7,077 nt of DNA from Verrucomicrobiota bacterium. GTDB lineage: Bacteria; Verrucomicrobiota; Verrucomicrobiia; Opitutales; Opitutaceae. The translations under genes and the position numbers were made by a program. Below, in pieces: positions 6,112 to 7,077 of the stretch; position 1 is the first letter of the stretch; every line of letters starts with the position of its first letter. Under the pieces are notes generated by a model. That model was not told the DNA's origin. It saw only the letters and a list, made by a program, of their open reading frames with translations, and made no database searches. The stretch covers positions 1 through 7,077 of the forward strand of contig JAEZDN010000171.1 in the NCBI GenBank assembly GCA_023433275.1. The letters run 5' to 3'.

Positions 6112-6348
6112 ATGCTCGAAGTCATCGCCCAAGCCACCCCGGAAGCCGTCCAAGGCATCACCGGTAACCTCACCAGCGCGTTCGGTCTCCTCGGCGCCGC
6201 CATCGGCGTCGGTCTCATCGGCCAGAAGGCCGCCGAGGCCGTCGGTCGCAACCCCGGCGCGTCCGGCAAGATCCTCGTCCAGGCCATCATCGGCATGGCG
6301 CTCGCCGAAGGTCTCGGCATTCTCGCGCTCTTCCTCGCGACGAAGTAA
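6112..6348 (+). CDS. atpE: F1Fo ATP synthase subunit c (AtpE)
   Basis: Proteolipid that forms the rotating c ring. The 78-residue product from the ATG at 6112 is the normal family length. The frame is open further upstream (to 5998), but that would overlap atpB and encode nothing family-like. Helix 1 is about 20-42 (SAFGLLGAAIGVGLIGQKAA), the polar loop carries the conserved RNP (46-48), and helix 2 is about 53-76 with the ion-carrying Glu66 in ALAEGLG. Sodium-type rings have Gln in helix 1 and Ser after the Glu. By alignment Val and Gly occupy those positions here, so proton coupling is predicted. It lies 67 bases after atpB and 53 bases before atpF, with a hairpin in the latter gap. Confidence 0.96.
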   Translation: MLEVIAQATPEAVQGITGNLTSAFGLLGAAIGVGLIGQKAAEAVGRNPGASGKILVQAIIGMALAEGLGILALFLATK

Positions 6349-6363
6349 ACCCGCTGCGCTTGT

Positions 6364-6387
6364 GGCAGCGTGCGCTTGCGCGCTGCC
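6364..6387 (+). other. Stable hairpin between atpE and atpF
   Basis: ggcagcgtgc (6364-6373) pairs with gcgcgctgcc (6378-6387) to form a 10-bp stem, including one T-G wobble, closed by the four-base loop gctt. It begins 15 bases after the atpE stop codon and ends 14 bases before the atpF ATG. A pyrimidine run (tctccctttcc) follows, but no T-run, so full termination is unlikely. In this position it could block 3' exonucleases or slow polymerase, and so raise c-subunit output relative to subunit b. Confidence 0.55.
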
Positions 6388-6401
6388 TCTCCCTTTCCGC
6401 C

Positions 6402-6938
6402 ATGACGCTGCCACTCCTCCTCGCCGCCGCTGCTGACGCCAGTATCCCGGAACGTTTCGGTCTCGAACCGAAATACATCGTCATGCAGGTGATCAGTTTC
6501 CTGGTCGTCCTGTTCGTTCTGTACAAGTTCGGGATCAAGCCGGTCACCGCGACGATGGAGGAGCGCAACCGGAAGATCGAGGCCGGCATCCGCCATGCCG
6601 AGGAGATGCAGGCCAAGCTCGCCGCCGCCCAGCAGGAGAGCGCTGAGATCGTGAAGAAGGCGAATGCCGAGGCTTCGCGGATCGTTGATGATGCGCGCAA
6701 GACGGCGAAGGACTTCCTCGATCGGCAGACGCAGGAGGCAACGACGAAGGCCAACGACCTCCTCACCAAGGCACAGCAGGCCATCGAGCTCGAGCACCGC
6801 AAGATGCTGGCCGACGCCCGCACGGAAATCGCCCGCCTTGTAGTGACCACGACGGAGCGCGTCCTGGCCAAACGACTGACCGATGCAGACCGCGCCGCCT
6901 ATAATGAGGCGGCCTCCCGCGAACTGGCGAACGCCTGA
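6402..6938 (+). CDS. atpF: F1Fo ATP synthase subunit b (AtpF)
   Basis: Peripheral stalk subunit that links the membrane sector to F1 through the delta subunit. The start chosen is the ATG at 6402 (178 residues). An upstream in-frame TTG at 6360 would place 14 arginine-rich residues, encoded by the intergenic hairpin, in front. The N-terminus TLPLLLAAAADASIPERFGL precedes the single membrane anchor at about 25-44 (YIVMQVISFLVVLFVLYKFG). A long, highly charged, Ala/Glu/Lys-rich helical region follows to about residue 150, of the kind that forms the b-b coiled coil. The C-terminal segment (VTTTERVLAKRLTDADR) is the part that meets delta. The gene lies 53 bases after atpE and 34 bases before atpH. 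No Shine-Dalgarno sequence is seen. Confidence 0.95.
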   Translation: MTLPLLLAAAADASIPERFGLEPKYIVMQVISFLVVLFVLYKFGIKPVTATMEERNRKIEAGIRHAEEMQAKLAAAQQESAEIVKKANAEASRIVDDARKTAKDFLDRQTQEATTKANDLLTKAQQAIELEHRKMLADARTEIARLVVTTTERVLAKRLTDADRAAYNEAASRELANA

Positions 6939-6972
6939 TTCTCCACGTCAGCCGCACCACTCCTCGCGTCGA

Positions 6973-7077
6973 ATGGCCACGGGCAAAAAACAGGTCCAGC
7001 AACTCTCACGTCAGTTCTTCAAACTGAGCCTGGTGGACGGCGAGGTTTCCGCCGAGCGCGTCGCCGGCGTGCTGGAG
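6973..7077 (+). CDS. atpH: F1Fo ATP synthase subunit delta (AtpH), 5' end only
   Basis: The ATG at 6973 opens a frame that runs to the window edge (35 codons). It reads MATGKKQVQQLSRQFFKLSL followed by VDGEVSAERVAGVLE. Subunit delta sits on top of F1 and binds the b stalk. A basic, helical start with an aromatic FFKLS and then an acidic turn fits the N-terminal domain of delta. The canonical order B-E-F-H makes the call firm despite the short visible part. It follows atpF by 34 bases. The leader has no Shine-Dalgarno sequence. Confidence 0.85.
   Translation, partial: MATGKKQVQQLSRQFFKLSLVDGEVSAERVAGVLE

Noticed and set aside
5205..6797. 530-codon open frame on the minus strand across atpB, atpE and atpF
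   Set aside because: It runs antisense through three well-supported genes and their intergenic gaps. The composition (Glu, Asp, Gly, Arg, His) is that of reversed coding sequence, and nothing in it resembles a protein family.

Overview
The window is high-GC bacterial chromosome with two unrelated blocks. The left block is a phosphate-uptake locus on the minus strand. The right block is the 5' part of an F1Fo ATP synthase operon on the plus strand. Between them lie a tRNA methyltransferase gene (trmB) and a very small membrane-protein gene. A Gram-negative host is clear from the outer-membrane porin and the signal peptides. The signal-peptide-like N-terminus of AtpB, the style of AtpF/AtpH and porin, and the absence of Shine-Dalgarno sequences make me suspect a Verrucomicrobiota member (Opitutaceae-like). 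That placement is inference from recall, not a database result.

Left block, read right to left on the minus strand: an OprP/OprO-type porin (3934-2684), 21 bases, pstS (2662-1832), a strong hairpin-plus-T-run terminator (1807-1767), pstC (best start 1696, end 47), and the first codons of what is probably pstA, joined to pstC by an ATGA overlap. Two Pho-box-like arrays with 11-base periodicity were found by eye. A three-unit array (4014-4042) sits in front of the porin with a -10-like hexamer at the right distance. A two-unit array (1751-1768) sits in front of pstC, and its first repeat overlaps the T-run of the pstS terminator. The simplest reading is one phosphate-starvation regulon. Porin and pstS would be transcribed as one unit, mostly ending after pstS, with pstC(A) restarted from its own PhoB-type promoter. 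The porin brings phosphate across the outer membrane, PstS captures it in the periplasm, and PstC/PstA carry it through the inner membrane.

Middle: trmB (plus strand, about 4036-4752) runs divergently from the porin, and its most upstream plausible start lies inside the Pho array. It converges with a 53-codon minus-strand gene (4977-4816) encoding one predicted transmembrane helix. A nested stem-loop fills the gap between their 3' ends.

Right block, plus strand: atpB (5172-6044), atpE (6112-6348), atpF (6402-6938) and the start of atpH (6973 to the window edge), in canonical Fo-first order. No atpI-like gene is visible just before atpB. A 10-bp hairpin lies between atpE and atpF, where differential expression of the c subunit would be expected. 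The c subunit has the features of a proton-coupled ring rather than a sodium one.

All start codons examined lack a recognisable Shine-Dalgarno sequence. I saw no tRNA, rRNA, CRISPR array, insertion sequence or other mobile element. The content is mostly core housekeeping. The most notable points are the Pho-box architecture, the PstC with a large periplasmic insertion, and the small membrane protein.
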